Shown here: piece by piece, positions 15,096 to 25,105 of the stretch | Numbering within the stretch: position 1 is the first letter of the stretch | Layout: every line of letters starts with the position of its first letter | Assembly: GCA_947458745.1 (NCBI GenBank) | Contig: CANGYQ010000005.1 | Span: 248,001-312,000 of the forward strand | DNA from: Bryobacteraceae bacterium | Lineage (GTDB): Bacteria > Acidobacteriota > Terriglobia > Bryobacterales > Bryobacteraceae | DNA: 64,000 nt | Reading direction: 5' to 3' | The notes under the pieces: generated by a model | Database searches by the model: none | The model's input: only the letters and a program-made list of their open reading frames with translations | Told to the model about the DNA's origin: nothing | Position numbers and translations under genes: made by a program

Positions 15096-18000
15096 ATGCG
15101 TATTCTCTTCTTGCTGGTGGCCGCAGCCTGTGCCGTTTGGGCGCAAGGCGAACGAGGTGGCTTCAACGGAACGGTGACTGATAGCTCCGGTGCGGTACTA
15201 CCGGCTGCTGAAGTCGTTGTGGTGGAAAACCAGACCCGCGTGGAGACACGGGCGGTCACCAACGATTCCGGCGTCTTCCGCTTTCCTTATCTTCAGCCTG
15301 GTCTTTACAAGATCACGGTTAGCAAGACCGGGTTCCGTCCCAGCGCCGTCGACAACATCACGTTGCGCGTGGCCCAGATTCTCACGGTGGATTTCAAGCT
15401 GGACGTTGGCCAGGTGACTGAGACCGTGGAGGTAAGCAGTGCGCCCCCGCTCATCGAAACCGGCACTTCCGAAATTGGCCGGTATGTCTCCGAGAAGGAA
15501 TTTGATACCTGGCCCGTCGCCGTCGGCGATGGCCGCCGGCAAATCCAGTCGTTCATTTTCCGCTCCCTGCCGGGCACGGTGGGTGGCGAGTTCCGCGGCT
15601 CCATCAATGGTGGCCAGCCTTACTCGCACGAGATTCTGATTGACGGCATGGCGCTGGGGCGCTTTGATTTGCAGGGCGGCTCGAATAACGAAATGTCACC
15701 GTCGGCTGAGTCGGTCAGCGAGTTCAAGCTGCAAACCGGCACCATGGGTGCGCAATATGGCGGCGGCCAGACGGCAGTGGCGAATTTCGCCCTGAAGACC
15801 GGCACCAACACTTTCCATGGCACAGCCTACTACTACGGCCAGAACGACGCTCTGCGCGCCAACAGCTTCAACTTCAATGCCATTGGGCGGGCCCGCAATC
15901 CCTTTAAGCTGTCGAACTATGGCGGATCATTCGGCGGACCGGTGATTATCCCCAAGCTCTACAACGGCAAGAACAAGACGTTCTTCCATGGCAACTATGA
16001 GGCCACCCGCCAGCGCGATTTCTCCGCCGGCGGCTTCATTACGCTGCCCACCATGGACTTCAAGCGTGGTGACTTTACGCGCTTGCTAAGCCCGGCCGGT
16101 ACGAACGACGCCCGTTCGGGAACCGCTGTTGGTGTGGACGCCCAGGGGCGTCCCGTTCAGTTCGGCCAGATCTTCGATCCGACGACCACTCGCACGGTGA
16201 ATGGGCAGAACGTCCGTGATCCGTTCCCCGGCAACACCATTCCGCAGGCCCGCTGGAGCCCGGTGTCCCGCAGGATTCTCGAACTGGCACCGATCACCGA
16301 CCCGATCAACGGCAACCTGCTGAACAACCAGATCTCGCTCGGAGCCTGCTGCCCGGTTTTTGACGAGAAGATGTACACCATCAAGGGCGACCATATCTTC
16401 ACCGAGAAGCACCGCATGTCGGTCTCCTACAACCATAACGACCGCGTCCGGAACAATTCGCCCGGTGGCCGTTGGGGTGCACCGCCGAACACGCCCACCG
16501 GTGTGTATCAGTTGCAGAGCACGCCTGGCACCATCGCCCGCTTCAGCGAGGATTGGACCATTACGCCGAGCATCCTGAACCACTTCGCCGTCGGCTATAA
16601 CCGGTTTGGCAACTTCAACGAATCGGTCTTTGTGGACCAGGACTGGGCCTCAAAGATCGGGTTGATCAACACCGCCCCGACGACGTTCCCCGCACTCACC
16701 TTTGGCGGCCAGCCGATTTTGGGCGGCGGCATTGGTGCCGGCGGACGGTTGGGTTCCACCAACGCCGGCTTCAGCTTTAACGGCTCGATGATCATTCAGA
16801 ACGACCTGACGATCATTCGGGGCAAACACAGCTTCAAGATGGGCTTTGAAATGCGGAACTATTACTACAACTTCCGCAACAAGACCGGCACCGGCACGTT
16901 TGCCTTCTCGCCGACGCAGACTCAGCAACCGGGCTTTGCCACGCAGACCGGACACGCTTTCGCCAGCTTCCTGTTGGGCGCGGTGGACAACACTTCGCGG
17001 GGCATTGTCGCGGCCAACCCCGGCTACCGCCTGACCTATCCGGCCTTCTATTTCTCCGACGACTGGAAGGTCTCCAAGAAGCTGACCCTGAACCTCGGCT
17101 TGCGTTGGGAGATCATTGGGCCGTACCGGGAATGGGCGGGCCGCATGACGAATATCGATCCCGGCAAGCCGAATGATGCCGCTGGCGGGCGTTTGGGCGC
17201 GTTGGTATTCGCCGACGATCTGAATCGCACCAGCTTCCAGAACACCAACTGGACGCAGATCGCGCCTCGCCTTGGATTCGCCTATGCCTTCACGCCCAAG
17301 TTCGTGATGCGCGGTGGCTACGGCGTCAACAATATCGCGCCCGTGGCCAACTTCTCCACGCCCTCCTCGTTTGGCTACAACGGATCGATCGCGGTCAACA
17401 GCAGCAACACCGCGCTCCGTTTTGCGCAGGATCCGGTGATGTACCTGCATGAGCCTTACCCCAACTTTGCCGGCGTGCTGCCCAACAAGTCCCAGGCTCC
17501 GGCCATTGGACAGGGTTTCACCTATATCTCACCCGACGGCAACAAGCTGGGCATCGTTCAGAACTTCAACTTGGGCTTCCAGATCCAACTGCCCCGGGAA
17601 TCGGTGGTGGAAGTCTCCTACATCGGCAACCGAGGCCAGCGCCTGAACTCGGGTGGCCTGGACGCGCTGAACCAGTTGCCGGTCTCCGCACTGGCGCAGG
17701 GAGACAACCTGATCCAACCGCTGCGCACCAACCCGCAGTTGGGCGCGCTGCCGTTCCCGACCTTTAACGGCAGCTACGCGCAGTCGCTGCGGCGCTTCCC
17801 GCAGTACACGGGCGTTGGCCAGTTCCTGCCGAACTTTGGCCGGTCCAGCTACGATTCGCTGCAGATCATGGCCACGCGCCGCATGACGAAGGACTTCTCG
17901 ATTCTGGCGGCTTACACGTTCTCGAAGGGCATTTCGGATGCCTCGAGCCCCCTGGACGGCGTTGCTTCGCAGGATGTCTACAACCGGCGCCTGGAAAAAT

Positions 18001-18596
18001 CGGTGGTGGACTTCAACTTCCCCAGCAACCTGAAGCTGACCTGGATTTACGTTTTGCCCTTCGGTCGTGACAAGCTGATCCGCGTCAGTGGACTGGCCGA
18101 GTCCATTCTCGGCGGCTGGACGCTGACCGGCGTGCACAACTACCGGTCGGGTGATCCAATCTCGGTGGGCATCTCCGGCTACAACAACGCCATCTTCAGC
18201 GGCAACATCCGGCCGGACTGGTTGACCGGTGCCAATAGTGTGATTGACGAAGGCAAAGCGGTGCAGACCAACGGAGGAACGCCCTACCTGAACCCGCTGG
18301 CCTTCGGACGCCTACCGGCCACCCCCAACGCCATCGTGAGCCGCGTGGGTACCGCGCCCCGCGTGCTGCCCAACGTGCGTGGGCCGCAGTTCTCCAGCGA
18401 GGATATCGGCATCTCGAAGAGCGTGCTCTTCCGCGAGCGGCTGAAGTTCGAGATCCGTGGCGAAGCGTTCAACGCGTTCAACCGCGCCGGACGTGGCGGC
18501 TTGGTGACCGACGTTGCCAGCCCGCTGTTTGGCCGCTTGACCGGGCAGCAGTACGGACCGCGCTCCATTCAGTTGGCGGCGCGCTTCGAGTTCTAA
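15096..18596 (+). CDS. Oar-like TonB-dependent outer-membrane receptor
   Basis: The 1166-residue protein has a signal peptide (MRILFLLVAAACAVWAQG). An N-terminal carboxypeptidase-regulatory-like domain follows (about 24-110; GGFNGTVTDSSGAVLPAAEV, then LQPGLYKITVSKTGF), then a plug and a large beta-barrel ending in an aromatic C-terminus (LAARFEF). Such receptors are very common in Solibacter-like Acidobacteria and are thought to import or secrete large substrates. The substrate is unknown. AGGGGG lies 7 bases before the ATG. It heads an apparent operon with a TPR protein (7-base gap) and an FG-GAP/ASPIC-UnbV protein. Confidence 0.9.
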   Translation: MRILFLLVAAACAVWAQGERGGFNGTVTDSSGAVLPAAEVVVVENQTRVETRAVTNDSGVFRFPYLQPGLYKITVSKTGFRPSAVDNITLRVAQILTVDFKLDVGQVTETVEVSSAPPLIETGTSEIGRYVSEKEFDTWPVAVGDGRRQIQSFIFRSLPGTVGGEFRGSINGGQPYSHEILIDGMALGRFDLQGGSNNEMSPSAESVSEFKLQTGTMGAQYGGGQTAVANFALKTGTNTFHGTAYYYGQNDALRANSFNFNAIGRARNPFKLSNYGGSFGGPVIIPKLYNGKNKTFFHGNYEATRQRDFSAGGFITLPTMDFKRGDFTRLLSPAGTNDARSGTAVGVDAQGRPVQFGQIFDPTTTRTVNGQNVRDPFPGNTIPQARWSPVSRRILELAPITDPINGNLLNNQISLGACCPVFDEKMYTIKGDHIFTEKHRMSVSYNHNDRVRNNSPGGRWGAPPNTPTGVYQLQSTPGTIARFSEDWTITPSILNHFAVGYNRFGNFNESVFVDQDWASKIGLINTAPTTFPALTFGGQPILGGGIGAGGRLGSTNAGFSFNGSMIIQNDLTIIRGKHSFKMGFEMRNYYYNFRNKTGTGTFAFSPTQTQQPGFATQTGHAFASFLLGAVDNTSRGIVAANPGYRLTYPAFYFSDDWKVSKKLTLNLGLRWEIIGPYREWAGRMTNIDPGKPNDAAGGRLGALVFADDLNRTSFQNTNWTQIAPRLGFAYAFTPKFVMRGGYGVNNIAPVANFSTPSSFGYNGSIAVNSSNTALRFAQDPVMYLHEPYPNFAGVLPNKSQAPAIGQGFTYISPDGNKLGIVQNFNLGFQIQLPRESVVEVSYIGNRGQRLNSGGLDALNQLPVSALAQGDNLIQPLRTNPQLGALPFPTFNGSYAQSLRRFPQYTGVGQFLPNFGRSSYDSLQIMATRRMTKDFSILAAYTFSKGISDASSPLDGVASQDVYNRRLEKSVVDFNFPSNLKLTWIYVLPFGRDKLIRVSGLAESILGGWTLTGVHNYRSGDPISVGISGYNNAIFSGNIRPDWLTGANSVIDEGKAVQTNGGTPYLNPLAFGRLPATPNAIVSRVGTAPRVLPNVRGPQFSSEDIGISKSVLFRERLKFEIRGEAFNAFNRAGRGGLVTDVASPLFGRLTGQQYGPRSIQLAARFEF

Positions 18597-18603
18597 TGGT
18601 GTC

Positions 18604-19416
18604 ATGACGTGGGTGACGCGCTGGTTGGCTGCGCTTCTGATGGGAACCGCTGCCGGTTGGTGCGCACCCATGTGCCGTTTGCAACTGGCTAGCGCCCAAG
18701 CCAACATCAACGCTCAGCGTTTCGCGGCGGCCTTGGCCGATACGGAACAATGCTTGGCGGAAGAACCGCTCCATAGTGCGGCACTGGTCCTGAAGGGTAA
18801 TCTGCTTTACCTGCTGGGCCGCGATGTGGAGGCGATGACGTTGCTGGAAGATCTCGTCCGTCGCGAGCCGTTCAATACTGACGGGCGGTACGCGCTAGGC
18901 CGGGTCTACTACTTCAACGCCCGGCCGGACCCGGCATGCACCCAGTTTGAAGCCATCGTCGCCGCTCAGCCTGATCACTATCGTGCCTGGGACAATCTGG
19001 GCCTGGCGCGCGAAGCTGCCGGGCGCATTCCGGAAGCGATCCAGGCGCATGTCCGGGCCATCGCGCTGGTGGCCACCGCGCATCGCGAGTATGACTGGGC
19101 CCACGCCAATCTGGCGGAGCTGCTGATGAAGGAAGACGACAACCGCCGCGCCTTCAGCCTGGCCGTGGAGGCAGCGGAACGCAATCCGCAGAGCTCGCGC
19201 AATTTCTATCTGGCCGGCAAAGCGCTCACCCGTCTGGAGCAGTGGTCCAAGGCGGAGCGCTGGCTGCGCCGGTCCGCCGAGCTTGATCCCACCGACGCCG
19301 CGCCGCATTACCTGTTGGCCCAACTCTACCGGCGCCTGGAGCGTCCCACCGAGGCGGATGCCGAGCGCAAACTGTTTCTCGAACTGCAAGCCAAAGCTCC
19401 GGACAAGCGCCGCTGA
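18604..19416 (+). CDS. Exported tetratricopeptide-repeat protein
   Basis: The 270-residue product has a signal peptide (MTWVTRWLAALLMGTAAGWC) and about five to six TPR units, for example ALVLKGNLLYLLGRDVEAM and AWDNLGLAREAAGRIPEAI. TPR arrays bind partner proteins, so it may act as a periplasmic adaptor for the receptor encoded 7 bases upstream. Its stop overlaps the next start (TGATG), indicating translational coupling. A similar receptor plus TPR pairing is found at 58068-62622. Confidence 0.82.
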   Translation: MTWVTRWLAALLMGTAAGWCAPMCRLQLASAQANINAQRFAAALADTEQCLAEEPLHSAALVLKGNLLYLLGRDVEAMTLLEDLVRREPFNTDGRYALGRVYYFNARPDPACTQFEAIVAAQPDHYRAWDNLGLAREAAGRIPEAIQAHVRAIALVATAHREYDWAHANLAELLMKEDDNRRAFSLAVEAAERNPQSSRNFYLAGKALTRLEQWSKAERWLRRSAELDPTDAAPHYLLAQLYRRLERPTEADAERKLFLELQAKAPDKRR

Positions 19417-21167
19417 TGCCGTGCTACGATCCGGGCGTGAAGCGCTCCGTTGCCGTGTCCCTGGTGTTACTGGCAGTGATCGCCGTGGCGGTGTGGCCGC
19501 AGGGAATGGCCACGGCCAACCGCCGTCCGCAGTCACGCCGCCCCTTGCCGCCGGGTAAGGTGGCACCAGCCATCGATTATCGTGATGTGGCGCGGGAGGC
19601 GGGCCTGACGGCCGTCAACATCTCCGCCTCACCACGCCGCGCCAGCTACATCACCGAGGTGACGGGCAATGGCGTTGCTCTGGTCGATGTCGATGGCGAC
19701 GGTCTGCTGGACGTGCTGCTGCTGAGCGCGGGTGAGATGGCTGCCCGCAAGCCCCGCCCGCAGACGCTCTACCGCAATCGCGGCGGGCTGCGCTTTGAGG
19801 ACATCACCGCCACCAGCGGCATTCCGCCGCTCGAGTGGGCGCAAGGGGTCTGCGCCGGGGATTTCGACAACGACGGCCGGACCGATCTGGTGATCACGCA
19901 GTGGGGCCCCAACGTGCTGCTCCGCAACCAGGGCGGCAAGTTCGCCGATGAGTCCTCACGCTTGCCGGCGGCCACCACGAAGCGCTGGAGCACGGGCTGC
20001 GCCTTCGTGGACTACGACCGCGATGGCGACCTGGATCTGTTCGTGGCGCACTATGCCAACCTCGATCTCGCCGCCACCGCTCGCCCCACCGACAAGAATC
20101 ACTGCACGTGGAAGAACATGGCGGTGGTCTGTGGTCCCCGTGGCCTACCCGGTGAGAGCATGTCGCTTTACCGCAACGACGCCGGCCGCTTTGTGGACGT
20201 GACGGCGGCTGTGGGCATCGCCACACCGCCGCGCTACTACGGCTTCACGGTGCTGGTGGGTGACTTTGATGATGACGGTTGGCCGGATGTCTACGTGGCC
20301 TGTGATTCCACTGCCAGCTTGCTGTTTCGCAACCAACGCAACGGCACCTTTGAAGAGACCGGCGTCACCTCCGGTGCGGCGCTGAACGAAGATGGCCGCG
20401 AACAGGCGGGCATGGGCGCGACGGCGGGTGACTACAACGGTGACGGCAGGCTGGACATCTTCAAAACCAACTTCACCGATGACACGCCAACACTCTATCG
20501 GAACATCGGCACCTTCGGCTTCCAGGACGTCACCTCCACAGCGGGACTGGCCATCAATACGCGGCTGCTTGGTTGGGGCGCGGCCTTCATCGACATTGAT
20601 CAGGACGGCTGGCGGGATATCTTCTATGCCAATGGCCACGTCTACCCGGAAGTGGATGCCGCGGCGATTGGCGAGGTCTTCCGCCAACCGCGAACACTAT
20701 TCTGGAATCGAGGCGATGGCCAGTTTCACGACTTGTCAGCGGCGGCGGGCGAAGCCGTGCTGGCCCGTCATGGCTCGCGCGGGCTGGCCGTGGGCGACCT
20801 GGACAACGACGGCACGCCTGAGATCGTCATCGTCAACATGTACGAGCCGCCGTCGCTCGTGAAGAACTTCGCGCCTCGCGGCAAATCCATTTTGATTGAG
20901 CCGCTGCTGGCCAATGGACGGCACGCCGTGGGTGCGCGCTTGCGGCTGACGGCGGGCGGGCGAACCCAAGTGGACGAAGTCCGCAGCGGCGGCTTCCACA
21001 TCTCGCAAGGCGACTTCCGCGTGCACTTCGGCCTGGGTGCGGCAGACAGCGCCCAGTTGTCCATCCGGTGGCCGGATGGGACGGAATCAAACCTCGGCGC
21101 CGTCGCGGCCAACCAGTGGGTAAGTGTCCAACAGGGTAAAGGCGTGACGCGGTCCCGCCCCTTCTAA
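19416..21167 (+). CDS. FG-GAP repeat / ASPIC-UnbV domain secreted protein
   Basis: The 583-residue protein has an N-terminal signal segment (VKRSVAVSLVLLAVIAVAVW), then a beta-propeller built from calcium-binding FG-GAP/VCBS repeats such as DVDGDGLLDVLLL, DFDNDGRTDLVI, DYDRDGDLDLFV and DFDDDGWPDVYVA. The C-terminal ASPIC/UnbV domain includes VGARLRLTAGG and LSIRWPDGTESNL. The family (CRTAC1-like) is common in Acidobacteria and Planctomycetes, and its role is not settled. The ATG at 19416 overlaps the previous stop; a GTG at 19437 is an alternative. It is the last gene of the receptor operon and ends 4 bases from the convergent aldolase gene. Confidence 0.9.
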   Translation: MPCYDPGVKRSVAVSLVLLAVIAVAVWPQGMATANRRPQSRRPLPPGKVAPAIDYRDVAREAGLTAVNISASPRRASYITEVTGNGVALVDVDGDGLLDVLLLSAGEMAARKPRPQTLYRNRGGLRFEDITATSGIPPLEWAQGVCAGDFDNDGRTDLVITQWGPNVLLRNQGGKFADESSRLPAATTKRWSTGCAFVDYDRDGDLDLFVAHYANLDLAATARPTDKNHCTWKNMAVVCGPRGLPGESMSLYRNDAGRFVDVTAAVGIATPPRYYGFTVLVGDFDDDGWPDVYVACDSTASLLFRNQRNGTFEETGVTSGAALNEDGREQAGMGATAGDYNGDGRLDIFKTNFTDDTPTLYRNIGTFGFQDVTSTAGLAINTRLLGWGAAFIDIDQDGWRDIFYANGHVYPEVDAAAIGEVFRQPRTLFWNRGDGQFHDLSAAAGEAVLARHGSRGLAVGDLDNDGTPEIVIVNMYEPPSLVKNFAPRGKSILIEPLLANGRHAVGARLRLTAGGRTQVDEVRSGGFHISQGDFRVHFGLGAADSAQLSIRWPDGTESNLGAVAANQWVSVQQGKGVTRSRPF

Positions 21168-21171
21168 AGCC

Positions 21172-22047
21172 CTACTGCTTCTTCTCCGTCCCCTCCAGCG
21201 CCGCCACGCCTTTGCGCTCGCCTTCGATCGCGCCACCGAGCGCCGCCTTCACGCCGCTTTTGAGCAGGATCGCTTCACCGGGGCCTTGGAAGAAGGTGAA
21301 GCCATCGCGGTTGGTCCAGGCCAGCGGGCCGCCCAGCTTCTTGCCGGCCTTCAGCGTCGCTTCCTTGATCTTGGTGATCATCTGCTCGTATTGGGGCTCC
21401 CCTTGCTTGAAGCCGGAGAAGCTGGTCAGGTCGGTGCTGGCGGCGAAGATGGCATCGACGCCGGGGAGCGCGGCGATCTGGTCGGCAATCGCCACACCGG
21501 CGGGCGATTCGATCATGGCCACGATCATGATGTTGTTGTTGGCGATCTGGCGATAGTCAGCGCCCCAAAGCGAGCCATACTGCCCGCCGCCCTGGCTGCG
21601 TGCGCCAATCGGCGGGTACTTGGTGAACCTCACCGCGTTCTTGATCTTCTCCATGGAATCCACCATCGGGATGATGATACCCGCCGCACCCATGTCGACC
21701 GCCTTCTGGATGTCGCCTTCGGTGGCGTCCGGCACCCGGATAAAGGGCATGGCGGCTGATCCGCGGCAGGCCCAGATCATGCGCGCCACTTCCTGGTAGC
21801 TCAGCGGGCTGTGCTGCATCTCGATCCAGGTGAAGTCCCAGCCGGAGGAGGCCATGGCGCAATAGATGTCCGGGTCGCTTGACGAGACGGTGCCGCCCAT
21901 CACCTTCTTGCCTTCGGCCAGCTTGGTCTTCACCGTGTTGAAGATCCGCCCGGAGCCTTGTGCGGCTATGGGCAATGCCAACAGGCTTGACATCATCACC
22001 AACGGCCACACACGGCGCAGCACCAAACGAGAAACACGAGCAAACAT
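21172..22047 (-). CDS. HpcH/HpaI-family aldolase with an N-terminal signal peptide
   Basis: The 291-residue product is a class II pyruvate-type aldolase. A metal-binding glutamate is in VAMIESPAGV and an aspartate in FAASTDLTSF. The phosphate/carboxylate-binding arginine is in PFIRVPDATEG, and the loop GAAGIIIPMVDS is typical. About 30 residues precede the barrel and look like a cleavable signal (VWPLVMMSSLLALPIAAQG), so this aldolase may act in the periplasm, unlike well-studied members. AAGGAGG lies 7 bases before the ATG. The gene is divergent from the GMC oxidoreductase gene and may belong to the same catabolic route. Confidence 0.85.
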   Translation of the reverse strand: MFARVSRLVLRRVWPLVMMSSLLALPIAAQGSGRIFNTVKTKLAEGKKVMGGTVSSSDPDIYCAMASSGWDFTWIEMQHSPLSYQEVARMIWACRGSAAMPFIRVPDATEGDIQKAVDMGAAGIIIPMVDSMEKIKNAVRFTKYPPIGARSQGGGQYGSLWGADYRQIANNNIMIVAMIESPAGVAIADQIAALPGVDAIFAASTDLTSFSGFKQGEPQYEQMITKIKEATLKAGKKLGGPLAWTNRDGFTFFQGPGEAILLKSGVKAALGGAIEGERKGVAALEGTEKKQ

Positions 22048-22459
22048 GAAGAAGCCTCCTTACCGGCTGCCGGAGATCTTATCGTATTCCGGTGGCCGTT
22101 GCGGACACCAATGAATGGACCATTGAACGGACACCCAACGGGCGTTGAATATTCCGGACCAGACGACGAACAACCTTGCGCGGAGGATCGTTCGGGCAAC
22201 CAAGAAGTGCTCTGCGTTACCGATGGGGGCTATTGGCTTGCCGAGTTGCTTTAGCGGAATCTTGCCCAGTCGGCTTCATCGTGGTCACGATGCCAGGGGC
22301 CGAACCATCGTCTGAACTGCACGCCTGGAAACCTGTGTCGTTCCGAAATGGCGTGCGAAAGGCGTCATCGCGCACCAGGCGGCCCGTGCTGCGCCTGCGG
22401 GACGCCCTGGGGCCCGTTTCGTCGTGTCCCTATCGGCGGTCTGATAGCATAAGCCGCAG
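22048..22459. other. Intergenic region between the divergent aldolase and GMC oxidoreductase genes
   Basis: The 412 bases must hold both promoters. No open frame with a credible start or family resemblance was seen on either strand. A -10-like TAGCAT (22445-22450) lies 9 bases before the GMC start. Short inverted repeats such as ATGGACCAT near 22110-22125 are too weak to call as operators. Confidence 0.5.
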
Positions 22460-24115
22460 ATGGTACAAGTCTCTGTCTCGACTGAACCTTTTGACGCAAT
22501 CGTGGTGGGCTCCGGGGCCACCGGCGGGTGGGCCGCCAAGAAGCTGACCGAAGCGGGCATGAAAGTGGCCTTGCTCGAAGCCGGTGCCAAGACGACGCCC
22601 AAGGATTTCTCCGAGCACACCAACCCCTGGCAGCTGCCTTATCTGGGAATGTCGCCCAAGGTGATGAAGGACCGGCCGATCCAAGGCAAGTGCTACGCCT
22701 GCACGGAACACAACTACAAGTGGTTCGTGAATGACGTCGAGAACCCCTACACGCAGGAAAAGCCATTCTGGTGGATCCGCCAGCGTGCGCTGGGCGGCCG
22801 CTCACTCAGCTGGGGCCGGCAGAGCTACCGCATGTCTCCCCTTGATCTGGCGGGTGCCTCGCACGATGGCTATGACGTCGATTGGCCGCTCAAGTACGAC
22901 GAGTTGGTGCCTTACTACGAAGAGGTCGAGAAGTACGTCGGCATCAGCGGCCGGGCGGAGAATTTGCCGCAGCTGCCGGATTCCATCTTCCTGCCGCCCA
23001 TGGACATGACCTGCGGCGAAGAGATCTTCCGCGATCAGGTGAAGGCCAAGATGGGCCGCACGGTGACCATTGGCCGCGCGGCGATCCTGACCAAGGCCCA
23101 CAATGGCCGCGCAGCCTGCCACTACTGTGGCCCCTGCGAACGCGGCTGCGTGACGTACTCGTATTTCTCCAGCCCCTTCACCACCATCAAGGACGCGTTG
23201 GCCACCGGCCGTCTGACGCTGCTCACCGACGCGGTGGCGGCCCAGGTGTTGATGAAGGACGGCAAGGCCAATGGCATTGCCTACTTTGACCGCCTGACGC
23301 GGGCGCCGCGTGAGGTGCGGGGCAAGATCGTAATTCTGTGCGCTTCGACGCTGGAGTCGACGCGGTTGATGATGAACTCCGGTATCGCCAACTCCTCCGG
23401 CGCGCTAGGCCATTACCTGATGGACCACATCTATTCGGGCGGTGCGCAGGGCATCATGCCGAACGTGGAGACCAAACCCTGGGCAGGTGCGCCGCGCCGG
23501 CCAAACGGGATCTACGTGCCGCGGTTCCGGAACCTGAGCCAGCCTTCCACCAACGGCTTCATTCGCGGTTATGGCTACCAGGGTGGCTCGCAGCCGGCTT
23601 TCAATATGGGCGCTGATGGCTTTGGCGCGGAGTACAAGGAAGCCGTGCGCGCGGGCATGTACGGCATCAACATCGGCCTGTGGGGCGAATGCCTGGCCCG
23701 CAAAGAGAACCGCGTCGAGATCGATAAGGACCGTGTCGATGCCTGGGGCATACCGGTGCTGAAGACCATCATGGAATGGGGCGACAACGAAAAGAAGTTG
23801 TGGCGCGATGGCGTGGCGCAGGCGGGCGAGATGCTGGAAGCGGCAGGGGCCAAGGATGTCAAGACGACTCCCGATGGCCGGTGGTCCGTGCCCGGTTTCT
23901 GTATCCATGAAGTGGGCACCGCGCGCATGGGGTCTGACCCGAAGGCCAGCGTGCTGAACAAGTGGTGCCAAAGCTGGGACGTCAATAACTTATTCGTCAC
24001 CGACGGCGCGGCCTGGGTCTCCATCGGTTGCCAGAATCCGACGCTGACCATGATGGCGCTAACCGTGCGCACCTGCGACTACATCGTCAAGGAATACGCC
24101 AAGAAGGCCGCCTAA
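22460..24115 (+). CDS. GMC-family FAD-dependent oxidoreductase
   Basis: The 551-residue protein begins with the Rossmann FAD motif (VVGSGATGGWAAKKL). It has four cysteines in a CHYCGPCERGC-type cluster around residue 220, and ends with the GMC C-terminal signature (HEVGTARMGSDP, NLFVTDGAAW, NPTLTMMAL). It resembles the flavoprotein subunit of gluconate or other sugar-acid dehydrogenases. No signal peptide is present; related flavosubunits are exported with a Tat partner subunit, which was not found here. The neighbouring exported aldolase and AraC regulator suggest a small sugar-acid catabolic locus (inference). Confidence 0.9.
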   Translation: MVQVSVSTEPFDAIVVGSGATGGWAAKKLTEAGMKVALLEAGAKTTPKDFSEHTNPWQLPYLGMSPKVMKDRPIQGKCYACTEHNYKWFVNDVENPYTQEKPFWWIRQRALGGRSLSWGRQSYRMSPLDLAGASHDGYDVDWPLKYDELVPYYEEVEKYVGISGRAENLPQLPDSIFLPPMDMTCGEEIFRDQVKAKMGRTVTIGRAAILTKAHNGRAACHYCGPCERGCVTYSYFSSPFTTIKDALATGRLTLLTDAVAAQVLMKDGKANGIAYFDRLTRAPREVRGKIVILCASTLESTRLMMNSGIANSSGALGHYLMDHIYSGGAQGIMPNVETKPWAGAPRRPNGIYVPRFRNLSQPSTNGFIRGYGYQGGSQPAFNMGADGFGAEYKEAVRAGMYGINIGLWGECLARKENRVEIDKDRVDAWGIPVLKTIMEWGDNEKKLWRDGVAQAGEMLEAAGAKDVKTTPDGRWSVPGFCIHEVGTARMGSDPKASVLNKWCQSWDVNNLFVTDGAAWVSIGCQNPTLTMMALTVRTCDYIVKEYAKKAA

Positions 24116-24143
24116 ACCCGGCGTTCATCCCGCTGCAACTTCC

Positions 24144-25076
24144 GTGCGGTACCCTGACCACGTGTTGCCGCATGGAGAGTCGGGCAGTGCTTTTCGTATC
24201 GTCCCCTCGCGGGAGTTCGGATTGCAGCATTTCCGCTATCACGAGCCACAGTTCTTTCCGGAGCGTCGTCTGCCGGAGTACGCTTTGGTCTGCTGTTTTG
24301 CCGGACAGATTGATGTTCTGGAGGACGGCCGCTCCATCACGCTGCATGCGGGCGACATGATGGTGGGCCACCCGGGCCTGATGCGCGGCAGCAAGTACGT
24401 TCCCCACAACGGCCCCTGCGAAGGCGCGACGGCGATCATTGGGACCAAGGTGATGGAGCGGGCGCTGGCGGATGTCCGCGTGGCACCGAAGGGTCTGGCG
24501 GCGCTGCTGGGCGGCACGCTCCATGAGCCCCGGCTGGTGGAGCAGATGAAGGCAGCGACGGCCGCGGTCAGTGCCCCGCGTCCAGGTGTCGATAGCTATA
24601 TTGAAGGCTACCTGCGGCAGTTTTTGGTGGACTTGTTGTGGCAGTGGCCCACGGCCAATATCCGTCCCCAGCGCCTGGCCACTGAGCAACTGCTTTCACG
24701 GCAACACTTCGTCCAGGCCGTGGAGTACATGCACCAGTGCGGCAAAGAAGATTTTGCGGTCGACACGCTGTGTGAGGTGGTGGGCGTCAGCGGCGCGCAT
24801 TTCCGGCGCCTGCTGCATGCGTCAGCTCGCCAAAGCCCGCTGGAACTCTACAACAACGTCCTTATTCATCGGGCGGAACAGATGCTGCGGGCCGATACCG
24901 GCGTGAAGCAGGTGGCCTACGGATTGGGTTTCCCGTCGCCTAGCCAGTTCGGCAAGCTCTTCCGCCGCATGACCGGGTACTCGCCGTCGGAGTATCAGGA
25001 ACGGTCCCAAGCCGGCCTAGCTTGCCTGCCCGCCCAGGGCAGCACGAAGCCGCTGATCTCCGCCGCCAGCCACTAG
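24144..25076 (+). CDS. AraC-family transcriptional regulator
   Basis: A 310-residue protein with an N-terminal cupin-like sensor domain (FRYHEPQFFPERRLPEYAL, then LEDGRSITLHAGDMM). The C-terminal AraC helix-turn-helix pair includes DTLCEVVGVSGAHFRRLL and QVAYGLGFPSPSQFGKLFRR. It starts at a GTG at 24144; a second GTG at 24162 is possible. It lies 28 bases behind the GMC gene on the same strand and probably regulates it and the divergent aldolase. The ligand is likely a small carbohydrate or acid, but that is inference. Confidence 0.9.
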   Translation: MRYPDHVLPHGESGSAFRIVPSREFGLQHFRYHEPQFFPERRLPEYALVCCFAGQIDVLEDGRSITLHAGDMMVGHPGLMRGSKYVPHNGPCEGATAIIGTKVMERALADVRVAPKGLAALLGGTLHEPRLVEQMKAATAAVSAPRPGVDSYIEGYLRQFLVDLLWQWPTANIRPQRLATEQLLSRQHFVQAVEYMHQCGKEDFAVDTLCEVVGVSGAHFRRLLHASARQSPLELYNNVLIHRAEQMLRADTGVKQVAYGLGFPSPSQFGKLFRRMTGYSPSEYQERSQAGLACLPAQGSTKPLISAASH

Positions 25077-25105
25077 CCAGATTCGCTCAAAAGCGGTTCC
25101 AATAA

